Of a DNA stretch of 64,000 nucleotides, positions 44,977-53,308 are shown in pieces; position 1 is the stretch's first letter, and every line of letters starts with the position of its first letter. The translations under genes were made by a program, and so were the position numbers. The DNA is from an uncultured Odoribacter sp. (GTDB taxonomy: Bacteria > Bacteroidota > Bacteroidia > Bacteroidales > Marinifilaceae), in contig CAJTPD010000003.1 of the NCBI GenBank assembly GCA_910578105.1, positions 124,001 through 188,000 of the forward strand, given 5' to 3'. The notes under the pieces were generated by a model that was not told the origin of the DNA, did not search any database, and saw nothing but the letters and a program-made list of their open reading frames with translations.

Positions 44977-45837
44977 TCATTTAAACCTTATAAAATCTTC
45001 CGGATTTAAAGGATTGCCAGCTCTCCACAATTCAAAATGCAAATGGGGTCCGCTCGATTCCTCTCCGGTATTACCCACTACAGCCACAACTTCACCGGCA
45101 CGGACGTAATCTCCATGTTGCTTCAATAGTATCGAATTGTGTTTATAAATCGACAACAAATTATTCGCGTGTTGCACCTGAATAACATATCCTGTTTTTA
45201 CAGTCCAACCCGTAAAAACAACAACACCATCCAGCACTGCAGCAACTTTTGCATTTGCTTTGGCTACAATATCGGTCCCATAATGTCGTTTCTTTTCGTC
45301 AAACACCTGGGTAACAACGCCTTCTATCGGCGGAAAAAAATGGTAATAATCCTTATTCTGTTCTTTTATCCCAAGACCTAAATTAAACCGTTCCTGTTCT
45401 TCTATTTCAGCACGGAAAGCACTCTCCTGCTCACTTAACTCAAAGTGAACCGTGTCATATCCGGCTTTCAGTCTGCCATTCCTCGCCATTTGTAAATAAG
45501 AAGAATCTGCACCGTTCAATACCAGTTGTATGGCATTCAGATACCGGTCACGTTTCATCACTTCATCCGTCAGAGAATCCACCCGGATAGCATTCTGAGC
45601 CATCATTTTCCGCATATTTCTATCCGGATATCCTGGAATAAATTCCCGCAAATCTGTAAAAGCAATCAACAAAATTGTCAAAGATACCAACAGTACCGCC
45701 AACACACTCAACACCATCAAAACATGAAGCCGTGATAACCTGAATTTCAGAACTTCTTCATAAGAAGTTTCATTGACTACCGATAATTTGTATTTATACC
45801 TAAGCCTTTCCCAACGCTTAACTTTTTCTTTAGCCAT
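44977..45837 (-). CDS. M23-family membrane-anchored peptidoglycan metallopeptidase
   Basis: A 286-residue protein with a cytoplasmic basic start, one membrane segment at about 38-62, a coiled linker and a LytM/M23 domain at about 165-280. The zinc ligands appear intact: His and Asp in RHYGTD and the HLHFE motif near the end (GPHLHFELWRAGNPLNP). Such enzymes cut peptide cross-bridges or, if inactive, activate amidases; here the site looks active. It is the first gene of the dxr-rseP run. A -7 promoter element lies 19 bp upstream. Confidence 0.92.
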   Translation of the reverse strand: MAKEKVKRWERLRYKYKLSVVNETSYEEVLKFRLSRLHVLMVLSVLAVLLVSLTILLIAFTDLREFIPGYPDRNMRKMMAQNAIRVDSLTDEVMKRDRYLNAIQLVLNGADSSYLQMARNGRLKAGYDTVHFELSEQESAFRAEIEEQERFNLGLGIKEQNKDYYHFFPPIEGVVTQVFDEKKRHYGTDIVAKANAKVAAVLDGVVVFTGWTVKTGYVIQVQHANNLLSIYKHNSILLKQHGDYVRAGEVVAVVGNTGEESSGPHLHFELWRAGNPLNPEDFIRFK

Positions 45838-45855
45838 CCTTCAATTTTTAGCTTT

Positions 45856-45863
45856 CAAATTTA
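45856..45863 (-). promoter_or_regulatory. -7 element (TAAATTTG) for the M23-dxr-rseP operon
   Basis: Exact TAnnTTTG on the minus strand, 19 bp upstream of the ATG at 45837. At the expected -33 position only a GAAA/TTTC partial match is present. Confidence 0.5.
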
Positions 45864-45966
45864 CGACAAAAATACAGAAAAACGAAACAGTAAATTCAAG
45901 GAATTACAAATTGTTTTGAATTTTATTGCACAAACCGGAAATCACACTTTAATAAGTTAACTTATT

Positions 45967-47196
45967 TTAATTACTTTCTTCCGGAACAGCCGGATAGTTG
46001 TATTCAAAAACCCTCAAACCAAACTCAGGCAAAACAGCCATAATATGGTCAAAAATATCAGCCTGGATTTTTTCATAACTCACCCATTCCTTGTTTGCCG
46101 AAAAACAATAAATCTGAATAGGCATACCGGTAGGTCCGGGTTGCAACTGACGCACCATGTGGGTCATTTCAATATTAATTTCCGGATTCGCCGATAACCA
46201 GGCATCCATATAATAGCGGAAAACCCCTATATTAGTCAATTTCTGCTCATCCAATACAGTAATTTTGTCTTTATTGGTGTTGCCCAGCTTTTGCAACATT
46301 TGACCAATATAATCTTTCAAAAAAAACGATGTCGTAAACTTCTGAATCTCCTCACGGGATAAAAAATGAACCGAATGAATGTCAATATTTATACTACGCA
46401 TAATTCGCCGGCCATCGGATTCCTGCATTCCACGCCAGTTGGTAAATGATTCCGATACCAACTGATAAGTCGGTATCGTCGAAATGGTCATATCCCAATT
46501 CTGGACTTTCACCGTGTATAAATTAATTTCCAACACCGTGCCGTTTGCATTATTTTTATCCATCTGAATCCAATCTCCGATTCTGAGCATTTTATTGGCC
46601 GTAAGCTGCAACCCCGCCACAAATCCCAGTATCGAATCTTTAAAAATCAATAACAATACGGCAGCAAAAGCACTCAACCCGACTATCAGATGTTCCGGCG
46701 ATTTATTTACTAAAATACTGATTACAGTAATCACTGTCACCGAATAAAGAAAAACTTTAACCAACTGAATAAAAAAAGTTATCGGACGATTCCTGGAAAT
46801 CGGATAACTCTCATATATCTGATTAATTGCCGTTAATAAAGAATTAATAATAAATACGATAACCACGACCAACCAAATATCCACCAACCTTCTCAACACA
46901 TATTTGTATTCCCATTCGATAAATGCCAGACTCACATAAGCTGCTATCGGCGGAATCAAAAAAGACAATTTACCGAAAAAACCCTGGTCATACAAAATAT
47001 CATCCCAGGTACTTTTTGTCCGCCCCACAATTTTCTTTATCAACACAGACAACCACTCTTTTGAAACAAAATAAATAAAAGCGGCAAGAACAACGGTAAG
47101 AATAATTTTCACAAACCTTCCCTCTGCCGCATCAGCCCAAATGGCATGCAACCAGCCTCCGGACTTATCCCAAAAAGAAACAGTATCATGACCCAT
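45967..47196 (-). CDS. MscS-family mechanosensitive channel (YbdG-like)
   Basis: A 409-residue inner-membrane channel. About five membrane segments lie between residues 28 and 190, including the pore-lining helix around LSAFAAVLLLIFKDSILGFVAGLQL (174-198), which matches the MscS TM3 pattern. The soluble beta domain follows (WIQMDKNNANGTVLEINLYTVKVQNWDMTISTIPTYQLV), then a C-terminal alpha/beta domain. Extra N-terminal helices and length resemble YbdG (MscM) rather than small MscS. The channel should release ions under hypo-osmotic tension. It stands alone between divergent genes. Confidence 0.92.
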   Translation of the reverse strand: MGHDTVSFWDKSGGWLHAIWADAAEGRFVKIILTVVLAAFIYFVSKEWLSVLIKKIVGRTKSTWDDILYDQGFFGKLSFLIPPIAAYVSLAFIEWEYKYVLRRLVDIWLVVVIVFIINSLLTAINQIYESYPISRNRPITFFIQLVKVFLYSVTVITVISILVNKSPEHLIVGLSAFAAVLLLIFKDSILGFVAGLQLTANKMLRIGDWIQMDKNNANGTVLEINLYTVKVQNWDMTISTIPTYQLVSESFTNWRGMQESDGRRIMRSINIDIHSVHFLSREEIQKFTTSFFLKDYIGQMLQKLGNTNKDKITVLDEQKLTNIGVFRYYMDAWLSANPEINIEMTHMVRQLQPGPTGMPIQIYCFSANKEWVSYEKIQADIFDHIMAVLPEFGLRVFEYNYPAVPEESN

Positions 47197-47338
47197 GTCT
47201 TAAAATTTAGTGAAATACAAACAGCAGCTACAATTTGTCTCCTTCAAATCACTTTTGGAGCGATTTCCATACCGGAAAACCACCTATTAAAATTAAGTTA
47301 AATCGAACTACTCCCTAACATTAAATCGTAAATAAAAC

Positions 47339-47346
47339 TACTTTTG
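47339..47346 (+). promoter_or_regulatory. -7 element (TACTTTTG) for the M16 peptidase gene
   Basis: Exact TAnnTTTG, 25 bp before the ATG at 47372. No exact TTTG is visible at the -33 position. Confidence 0.45.
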
Positions 47347-47371
47347 TTTCAAAGATATAAAAAAATAAAAC

Positions 47372-50185
47372 ATGAAAAAGCGATTTATTTTATTCTTATT
47401 CTCTTGCATACTATTTATTCAAGGGAATTTCGCACAAGCCAATCTGCAAGCCCCGCTTCCACAGGACCCGAATGTCATTATCGGCAAACTTCCAAACGGA
47501 ATCACTTATTATCTCCGGCATAATGCAGAACCCAAAGACCGGGCCAGTTTTTACATCATCCGCAACGCAGGTGCTTTGCTGGAAAATGACGACCAGAACG
47601 GCTTAGCGCATTTTCTGGAACACATGGCTTTCCAAGGAACTAAAAACTTTCCGGGCAAAGGTATCATTACAACCCTTGAAAAGCACGGAGTGGCTTTCGG
47701 ACGCAATATCAATGCCTATACTGCCCACAACGAAACTGTGTATAATCTGAGTTCCGTACCCACCGACAATCCGGCATTATTGGACACTTGCCTCCTCATT
47801 CTCCACGACTGGTCCTATTACCTCACACTTGACGACGAGGAAATCGACAACGAACGGGGAGTGATTTCCGAAGAATGGCGCACCCGCCGCACTCCGGGAT
47901 TCAGAATCCAAAAACAAATGTTCCCTGTCCTGTTCAAAGATTCACAATATGCCAAACGGGATGTTATCGGTTCATTGGATGTCATTAAAAACTTCAAATA
48001 CCAGACCATCCGGGATTTTTACCACAAATGGTACCGGACTGACCTGGAAGCCATTGCTATTGTCGGCGATTTTGATGTAAAACAAATGGAACAACGGGTA
48101 AAAGAAATCCTTTCAAAAGTTCCTGCTGTTGAAAACCCCACTCCACGTCCGTTTTTTGAAATACCTCCACACGATGAAATATACTATGTGCTGGCCACAG
48201 ACAAAGAGGCACAGAATTCATCCATCGAAATTGCAACTGTTTTCCCGGAAATCTCAGCCAAAGAAAAAAATACACATGCTTACCTGAAAGAAAATATCCT
48301 TAACGCTTTTTATAACAGCATGGTCCGGTCACGCATCAGCGAACTGATGCAACAGGCAAATCCGCCGTTCCTGGGAGGAAGCATCAGTTTTGGTGGTTTC
48401 GTCAGAGGATATAATGCTTACAGCATCTCCGCAACAGCCAAACCGAATGAAGAAGCACTGGCACTGGAAACCATCCTGACCGAAAATGAAAGAATAAAAA
48501 GATTCGGTTTTACCCCCAGCGAACTGGAACGGGTAAAAATCAATACGCTCGTAAGTCTGGAATCGAGCTACAAAGAAAAAGACAAAACGGATAATGAAAG
48601 CTACATCAAAGAAATGCAAAGTCACTTCCTGGAAGAAGAACCTATGGTAGACTTTGATTACTATTATCAATATGCCAAACAACTCATCCCGACAATTACT
48701 GTAGAGGAAGTCAACGCCAAAGCAAAAGAATGGAATACGGAAAAAAATCAGACCATCATCATTTCCGGGCCTTCTGAAAATGCAACACATTTGACCAAAG
48801 AAGAAGCATTAGCTATCATGGACAAAGTTGCCAAAGCAGAAATCACCCCCTACCAGGATGCTGTCAGCAACGGCTCATTAATCAGTGAAGAACTGAACGG
48901 TTCAAAAATTATCAACACCAAACAATTGCCTCAATTTGATGCCGTCGAATGGACGTTAGGAAACGGCGCAAAAGTGGTATTCCGGAAAGCCGACTACGAA
49001 AAAGACGCAGTCTCCTTAACATCATATAGCAAAGGAGGTACATCTCTTTATGACATAGATATGCTCCCCTCGGCACAAAATGCCTCCTCTTTTACCAAAG
49101 CTTTCGGCGTCGGGGATTTTGATGCCATCACCCTGCAAAAAATGCTGACCGGAAAAATGGCCTCCTGCGGCGTCTCCATCAATGGTATGTCTGAGGCACT
49201 CAGCGGTTCCTCTACTCCCAAGGATTTTGAAACCATGCTGCAATTGTTGTACCTGCGTTTTGAAAAACCGCGTTTCGACCAGGAAATGTTCGAATCTATC
49301 ATGAACCGCAGCCGGGCTATGCTACCTAATATGCTCAAAACCCCGCAGAAAATTATGAAAGATTCTCTCCAACTCATCATGAGCAATTACAACCCAAGAA
49401 GCCTGCTCTACAATGAAAAATATTTAGACCAGATCAGTCTGGAAAAAATTGAACAGATTTACCGTGACCGAATCAAAGATGCCAGCGATTTTACATTTTT
49501 TATTGTGGGAAATATTGACGAAAATATCGTCAAACCCCTGGTTGAAAAATACATCGGTTCTTTAAAATCAGAAAACCGGAAAGAAACCTGGAAAGACAAT
49601 AAAGTCAGAGGCCCAAAAGGAAAAACAAGCAAAGAAATTGAACTGACTCTCGAACAACCAAAGTCCACTGTCATCACCAATTTCTCCAAAGATATGAAAT
49701 ACAGCGTATACAACAACCTCTGTATTAATATTCTGGAAGGCATTCTGGACTTAAGATACACAGAAAACATCCGGGAAAAAGAAGGAGGGACCTACGGAGT
49801 ATCCGTTCAGTCTGCCTCTATGCGCGAACCGTATTCCAACTATAGCATGACCATGAGTTTTGACTGTGACCCGGACAAAGCGAACCATTTAAAATCACTC
49901 ATTTACGCCGAACTGGATAAAATGATGAAACAAACTCCGACACAGGAAGAATTTAATAAAGTGGTTGCCAATCTGAAAAAAAACCGGGAACAATCCAAAA
50001 ATCATAACAGTTACTGGATGAATGCCATCTACAGCTATTATGTCAGTGGCATAAATCCTGCTGCACCGGAAAATTTCGAAAACATCATCGGTAAATTAAC
50101 ACCCAAAGATATTCAGAAATTTGCCCAAACTCTGTTCAAGGGAGCTGATGTTGTCGACATTATCTTTAAACCGAAAACCAATTAA
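47372..50185 (+). CDS. M16-family (pitrilysin/insulinase-like) zinc protease
   Basis: An exported 937-residue protease with a signal peptide (about 1-22). The inverted zinc motif is intact: HFLEH with His80, Glu83 and His84, with the third ligand expected in the NERGVISEEW segment about 75 residues later. The second half (from about 520) repeats the M16 fold without the motif (SYSKGGTSLYD), as usual in two-domain M16 enzymes. REKEGGTYGVSV near the end is the conserved substrate-binding R/Y region. The enzyme should degrade short peptides in the periplasm. It is followed by a very long perfect hairpin. Confidence 0.94.
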   Translation: MKKRFILFLFSCILFIQGNFAQANLQAPLPQDPNVIIGKLPNGITYYLRHNAEPKDRASFYIIRNAGALLENDDQNGLAHFLEHMAFQGTKNFPGKGIITTLEKHGVAFGRNINAYTAHNETVYNLSSVPTDNPALLDTCLLILHDWSYYLTLDDEEIDNERGVISEEWRTRRTPGFRIQKQMFPVLFKDSQYAKRDVIGSLDVIKNFKYQTIRDFYHKWYRTDLEAIAIVGDFDVKQMEQRVKEILSKVPAVENPTPRPFFEIPPHDEIYYVLATDKEAQNSSIEIATVFPEISAKEKNTHAYLKENILNAFYNSMVRSRISELMQQANPPFLGGSISFGGFVRGYNAYSISATAKPNEEALALETILTENERIKRFGFTPSELERVKINTLVSLESSYKEKDKTDNESYIKEMQSHFLEEEPMVDFDYYYQYAKQLIPTITVEEVNAKAKEWNTEKNQTIIISGPSENATHLTKEEALAIMDKVAKAEITPYQDAVSNGSLISEELNGSKIINTKQLPQFDAVEWTLGNGAKVVFRKADYEKDAVSLTSYSKGGTSLYDIDMLPSAQNASSFTKAFGVGDFDAITLQKMLTGKMASCGVSINGMSEALSGSSTPKDFETMLQLLYLRFEKPRFDQEMFESIMNRSRAMLPNMLKTPQKIMKDSLQLIMSNYNPRSLLYNEKYLDQISLEKIEQIYRDRIKDASDFTFFIVGNIDENIVKPLVEKYIGSLKSENRKETWKDNKVRGPKGKTSKEIELTLEQPKSTVITNFSKDMKYSVYNNLCINILEGILDLRYTENIREKEGGTYGVSVQSASMREPYSNYSMTMSFDCDPDKANHLKSLIYAELDKMMKQTPTQEEFNKVVANLKKNREQSKNHNSYWMNAIYSYYVSGINPAAPENFENIIGKLTPKDIQKFAQTLFKGADVVDIIFKPKTN

Positions 50186-50205
50186 CGCTTTTCCCGTATT
50201 TAAGG

Positions 50206-50277
50206 AAAATGTCAAGATAAAAGTATCCCCGGAAGTTCAGTGAAAAACTTCCGGGGATACTTTTATCTTGACATTTT
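50206..50277. terminator. 72-bp perfect hairpin, 32-bp arms and 8-base loop
   Basis: Arms 50206-50237 and 50246-50277 are perfect reverse complements over 32 bp, loop CAGTGAAA. The centre is GC-rich (TCCCCGGAA) and the ends are A/T-rich, so each strand would end in T. It begins 21 bp after the M16 stop and ends 59 bp before the MFS start. It should terminate transcription, but it is far longer and more perfect than an ordinary intrinsic terminator. Confidence 0.7.
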
Positions 50278-50336
50278 ATCATTTTTTACTATATTTACCC
50301 CCTGAAATATGTGCAAATAATTCTAAATTTAATATC

Positions 50337-51539
50337 ATGTCACAAAACAAAACAAATTTTGCCATTCCATTAGCATTCGTCGGAATGATGTTTTTTGCGA
50401 TCGGATTCGCTTTAGGAATCAACTCATTTTTAATTCCCGTATTAAAAGGAGTTTTGTCTCTGCCCTCTGGAGTAGCCTATTTATTGTTGGCTGCAACTTT
50501 TGTTCCTTTCCTGATTTTTGGCTATCCGGCTTCAAAAACGATTGCCAAAATCGGATACAAAAGAACCATGGCTCTTTCCTTTTTAATTTTTGCGATTGCG
50601 TTTGTACTATTCGTGCTTTCGGCTATGCAGGAAAGCTTTATTCTTTTCTTGCTTGCTTCTTTTATCAGCGGAGCTGCCAACGCCTTTTTACAGGCATCGG
50701 TAAATCCTTACATTACCATTCTGGGCCCTATTGAAAGTGCCGCCAAACGCATGAGTATCATGGGAATCTGCAATAAATTGGCATGGCCGGTTGCCCCCCT
50801 GTTTTTTGCTCTTGTCGTAGCAGACCAGACTAACGTACAGATTTCTGACTTATACCTGCCTTTTTATATCATTATCGGCGTATTCTTTCTGTTAGGTATC
50901 ATCTCTTTAATGGCTCCTCTCCCAGAAGTGAAAGCAGCCGGAGAAGACGATGCCGATGCTGCCGACTGTCCGTATGCAGCAAACAAAACTTCTATCTGGC
51001 AGTTCCCTCACCTGGTTTTAGGTGCATTAACCCTATTTATTTATGTAGGTGTTGAAACTCTGTCTTTAAGTACAGCTGTAGATTACGCCAAAGCTCTGAA
51101 CCTGGAAAATCCTGATTTTTATGCATGGATTCCGAGCATAGGTATGGTGATTGGTTATATCTGTGGTATCATCCTGATCCCAAAATACCTGACCCAGGAT
51201 ATGGCGATGAGAATTTGCGCCTGCATCGGTGTCCTCGGTTCACTGGCTATTGTATTAATGCCCGCAGAAAGCTCCATCTGGGCTATATTTCTGATGGCTC
51301 TGGGCTGTTCATTGATGTGGCCTGCATTATGGCCGTTAGCAATGGCAGACCTTGGTAAATTTACCAAATCAGGAAGTGCACTCTTAACTATGGCTATTGC
51401 CGGTGGAGCAGTAATCCCCACTGTTTTCGGCTTCCTTCAGGAAGGTCTGGGCGCACAGGGAGCTTACTGGCTGGCATTACCCTGTTTTTTGTTTATCCTT
51501 TATTACGGAGTTGCCGGATATAAAATCAGAACAAAATAA
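50337..51539 (+). CDS. Sugar MFS transporter (FucP/GluP type)
   Basis: An inner-membrane symporter of 400 residues. The ATG at 50337 is chosen because the longer frame begins with TTG inside the hairpin. About twelve membrane segments are visible. The start FAIPLAFVGMMFFAIGFALGINSFLIPVLK and FISGAANAFLQASVNPYITILGP match the fucose/glucose-galactose permease family (FHS). A central loop (about 195-220) is acidic. It should import a hexose or fucose with protons. A clear terminator follows. The exact sugar is not determinable. Confidence 0.9.
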   Translation: MSQNKTNFAIPLAFVGMMFFAIGFALGINSFLIPVLKGVLSLPSGVAYLLLAATFVPFLIFGYPASKTIAKIGYKRTMALSFLIFAIAFVLFVLSAMQESFILFLLASFISGAANAFLQASVNPYITILGPIESAAKRMSIMGICNKLAWPVAPLFFALVVADQTNVQISDLYLPFYIIIGVFFLLGIISLMAPLPEVKAAGEDDADAADCPYAANKTSIWQFPHLVLGALTLFIYVGVETLSLSTAVDYAKALNLENPDFYAWIPSIGMVIGYICGIILIPKYLTQDMAMRICACIGVLGSLAIVLMPAESSIWAIFLMALGCSLMWPALWPLAMADLGKFTKSGSALLTMAIAGGAVIPTVFGFLQEGLGAQGAYWLALPCFLFILYYGVAGYKIRTK

Positions 51540-51552
51540 TATTCACTCCGGA

Positions 51553-51590
51553 AAAAAGTGTGTCAAAAATTTACTTTTGACACACTTTTT
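51553..51590 (+). terminator. Intrinsic terminator of the MFS gene
   Basis: Perfect 16-bp arms 51553-51568 and 51575-51590 (core GTGTGTC / GACACAC), 6-base loop, five T at the 3' end of the stem. It starts 14 bp after the MFS stop. Confidence 0.8.
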
Positions 51591-51622
51591 CATCTCTTCA
51601 TTTTTCTGCAATTCACACCATC

Positions 51623-52264
51623 ATGGTCATTATTTCTGAAAACCGACATCTGAATTCCGATAATCTGGAACATGCCTCCGAAATCCTGTCTGAATATGAA
51701 TTCTTTCCGATTAGTTGCATAAACTGGCCGGAAAAATTTCCTGAAAAACCACAGGCAGGTTTCCGCATGGCACACAATGGAACAGAATTATTTATCCGCT
51801 TTACTGTAAAAGAAAACAGTACCCTTGCCAAAATTAAAGAAGATAACGGCGAAGTATGGACAGACTCTTGCGTAGAATTCTTCCTGGCACTGGATGACAC
51901 CGGATACTATAACTTTGAATTTACCTGTATCGGAAAAGCATTACTGGGATTCAGAAAAGAACGGCCCAATGCAATCCATGCCACTCCGGAACTTATGCAA
52001 ACTATCAAACGTTTCTCTACCTTAGGGAATAGCAATTTTGAAGAAAAAAGCCTGAAAGAACCGTGGGAATTGACCGTGGCTATACCCACATCAGCCCTCT
52101 TCAGACATCAGGTGCAACAGTGGAAAGGTCTGGCCATAAAAGCCAATTTGTACAAATGTGGAGACCATCTCTCCACTCCTCATTTTCTCTCCTGGGTCCC
52201 TATCGATACTGCGGGACCGGATTTCCATGTACCCCGTTGTTTTACAAAAATGACTTTCTTATGA
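51623..52264 (+). CDS. CBM9-like carbohydrate-binding protein
   Basis: A 213-residue protein without a signal peptide, similar to the carbohydrate-binding family 9-like proteins of Bacteroidetes: a beta-sandwich with AHNGTELFIRFTVKE, VWTDSCVEFFLALDDTGYYNFEFTC and LSWVPIDTAGPDFHVPRCF. In xylanases CBM9 binds sugar ends, but stand-alone members have no established job. The gene overlaps the following small membrane-protein gene by 4 bp (ATGA). It lies 32 bp after the terminator of the sugar transporter gene. Confidence 0.82.
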   Translation: MVIISENRHLNSDNLEHASEILSEYEFFPISCINWPEKFPEKPQAGFRMAHNGTELFIRFTVKENSTLAKIKEDNGEVWTDSCVEFFLALDDTGYYNFEFTCIGKALLGFRKERPNAIHATPELMQTIKRFSTLGNSNFEEKSLKEPWELTVAIPTSALFRHQVQQWKGLAIKANLYKCGDHLSTPHFLSWVPIDTAGPDFHVPRCFTKMTFL

Positions 52265-52542
52265 AAGACCGCATTTTATTAGGACTGATACCGGGGCTTA
52301 TCGCCCCTTTTCTCATTGTTTTCCTATTCTGGATTTTCCGCTTTCATTACCTGAGACTGGAAGAATTTATCCAACAAGCCGTATTCCTGAAAATACAATT
52401 CAAAATTATAGCATTAGGGGTATTCTTTGCCGACCTCGCCCTCTTCTACCTATTTCTCCATCTGAATAAAAATAACGCCTCGAAAGGCGTTATCATTGCA
52501 GTATTTTTTTATTTTTTCCTATTTCTGTTTTCCAATCTCTGA
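52261..52542 (+). CDS. Small membrane protein of unknown function
   Basis: A 93-residue product starting at the ATG within the upstream ATGA overlap; a longer frame from 52063 lies inside the previous gene and is rejected. Three hydrophobic stretches (about 5-25, 47-66, 75-93) suggest a three-helix inner-membrane protein. I do not recognise a family, though small membrane proteins of this kind follow CBM9-like genes in related genomes as far as I recall. An 8-bp hairpin (52472-52493) lies in its last codons and could serve as terminator. It ends 4 bp from the convergent HdeD-like gene. Confidence 0.6.
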   Translation: MKDRILLGLIPGLIAPFLIVFLFWIFRFHYLRLEEFIQQAVFLKIQFKIIALGVFFADLALFYLFLHLNKNNASKGVIIAVFFYFFLFLFSNL

Positions 52543-52546
52543 AAAA

Positions 52547-53161
52547 TTACTCCACCTCCTCATACTCCGCATCTTCAACCTCCGGTTCTCTTTCAATTTT
52601 TTCAATTCGTTCACGTTCTTCACTCGTTCTCCGCATCTTCCGGATAAAATACTGATTCATCAAATCAGTAACCCCGTAGAAAACAGCAGTGATTCCAAAA
52701 AGGATAAAAACACTTTCCGCCGATGTAAAAGGGTCAAACAAAACGATAATGCCGGCTATCAAAATTAAAACCGGGAATAAATAAGACACTGGTGACACCC
52801 TGCCAAATTGACGGGCTGCCGCAAGAGAAACAAATTGGCCGACAGCAGCCACGACCAGAATAAACCCCAGGACAAACATAAAAATAGTCGTAAAAAAGGA
52901 CGGCCAACACAAAAGTAATAATCCCAAGGCCATACTGCCAATACCACTAAAAGGCACCAGACTCCTGCGACGGTCTTCCCGGTTTTTATTGGAAACTATA
53001 AAGGCAATCAGCCCCGTCGCTAAAAACATAGCCCCGATAAACATAATAATATATCGCAAGGCAACACCCGGCCAAAGTACCAATACCAATCCGACTATTA
53101 TAGCGAGAATCGCTCTGGAAAGAGCTCCTTTAAAATTCGTAGTTGTGTAAACAATTTGCAT
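52547..53161 (-). CDS. HdeD/DUF308-family membrane protein
   Basis: From the ATG at 53161 the product has 204 residues; the longer frame to 53182 would need a TTG start. Six predicted membrane helices fall in three pairs with repeated 'G..lL..P' motifs (IVGLVLVLWPGVALRYIIMFIGAMFLATGL, LGLLLLCWPSFFTTIFMFVLGFILVV, ILIAGIIVLFDPFTSAESVFILFGITAVFYG), typical of DUF308 proteins. The C-terminal tail is acidic and charged. HdeD is linked to acid resistance in enterobacteria, but the function of Bacteroidetes members is not known. Divergent from prfC. Confidence 0.88.
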   Translation of the reverse strand: MQIVYTTTNFKGALSRAILAIIVGLVLVLWPGVALRYIIMFIGAMFLATGLIAFIVSNKNREDRRRSLVPFSGIGSMALGLLLLCWPSFFTTIFMFVLGFILVVAAVGQFVSLAAARQFGRVSPVSYLFPVLILIAGIIVLFDPFTSAESVFILFGITAVFYGVTDLMNQYFIRKMRRTSEERERIEKIEREPEVEDAEYEEVE

Positions 53162-53253
53162 ACAATTTTGCTCTAAATTCAATATAATTTTAATTTAACG
53201 AAGGTAAGTATTTTTTTTATAATAGCCTCCGGCCGCCCTGTATTTTTTAGTAC

Positions 53254-53274
53254 TTACCTTTTACCTTTTACCTT
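53254..53274. repeat. Three tandem copies of TTACCTT upstream of prfC
   Basis: Perfect 7-bp direct repeats at 53254-53260, 53261-53267 and 53268-53274, located just upstream of the -7 element, where the -33 region and spacer should be. Confidence 0.6.
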
Positions 53275-53282
53275 ATTTATCG

Positions 53283-53290
53283 TACCTTTG
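53283..53290 (+). promoter_or_regulatory. -7 element (TACCTTTG) for prfC
   Basis: Exact TAnnTTTG, 18 bp before the prfC ATG at 53309. The usual -33 TTTG is missing; that position is occupied by the TTACCTT repeats. Confidence 0.5.
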
Positions 53291-53308
53291 TACATCAAAA
53301 ACATCAAT

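Noticed and set aside
45951..45966. 16-bp palindrome AATAAGTTAACTTATT after the MscS gene
   Set aside because: It has only two G-C pairs, no loop and no T-tract in the right place. It is probably a chance palindrome in AT-rich DNA rather than a terminator.
52063..52260. 5' extension of the small membrane-protein gene
   Set aside because: It lies within the CBM9-like gene in another frame. The ATG at 52261 in an ATGA overlap is the natural start.
52472..52493. 8-bp hairpin ATAACGCC/GGCGTTAT in the end of the small membrane-protein gene
   Set aside because: It could be a terminator, since T-rich sequence follows, but it lies inside the coding frame. It was not listed as a separate feature.
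53288..53308. Upstream TTG start of prfC (likewise TTG starts at 16214, 50268, 53182 and 55325)
   Set aside because: In each case a downstream ATG gives the canonical family N-terminus or a proper signal peptide. The TTG starts lie in a promoter element, hairpin or leader.
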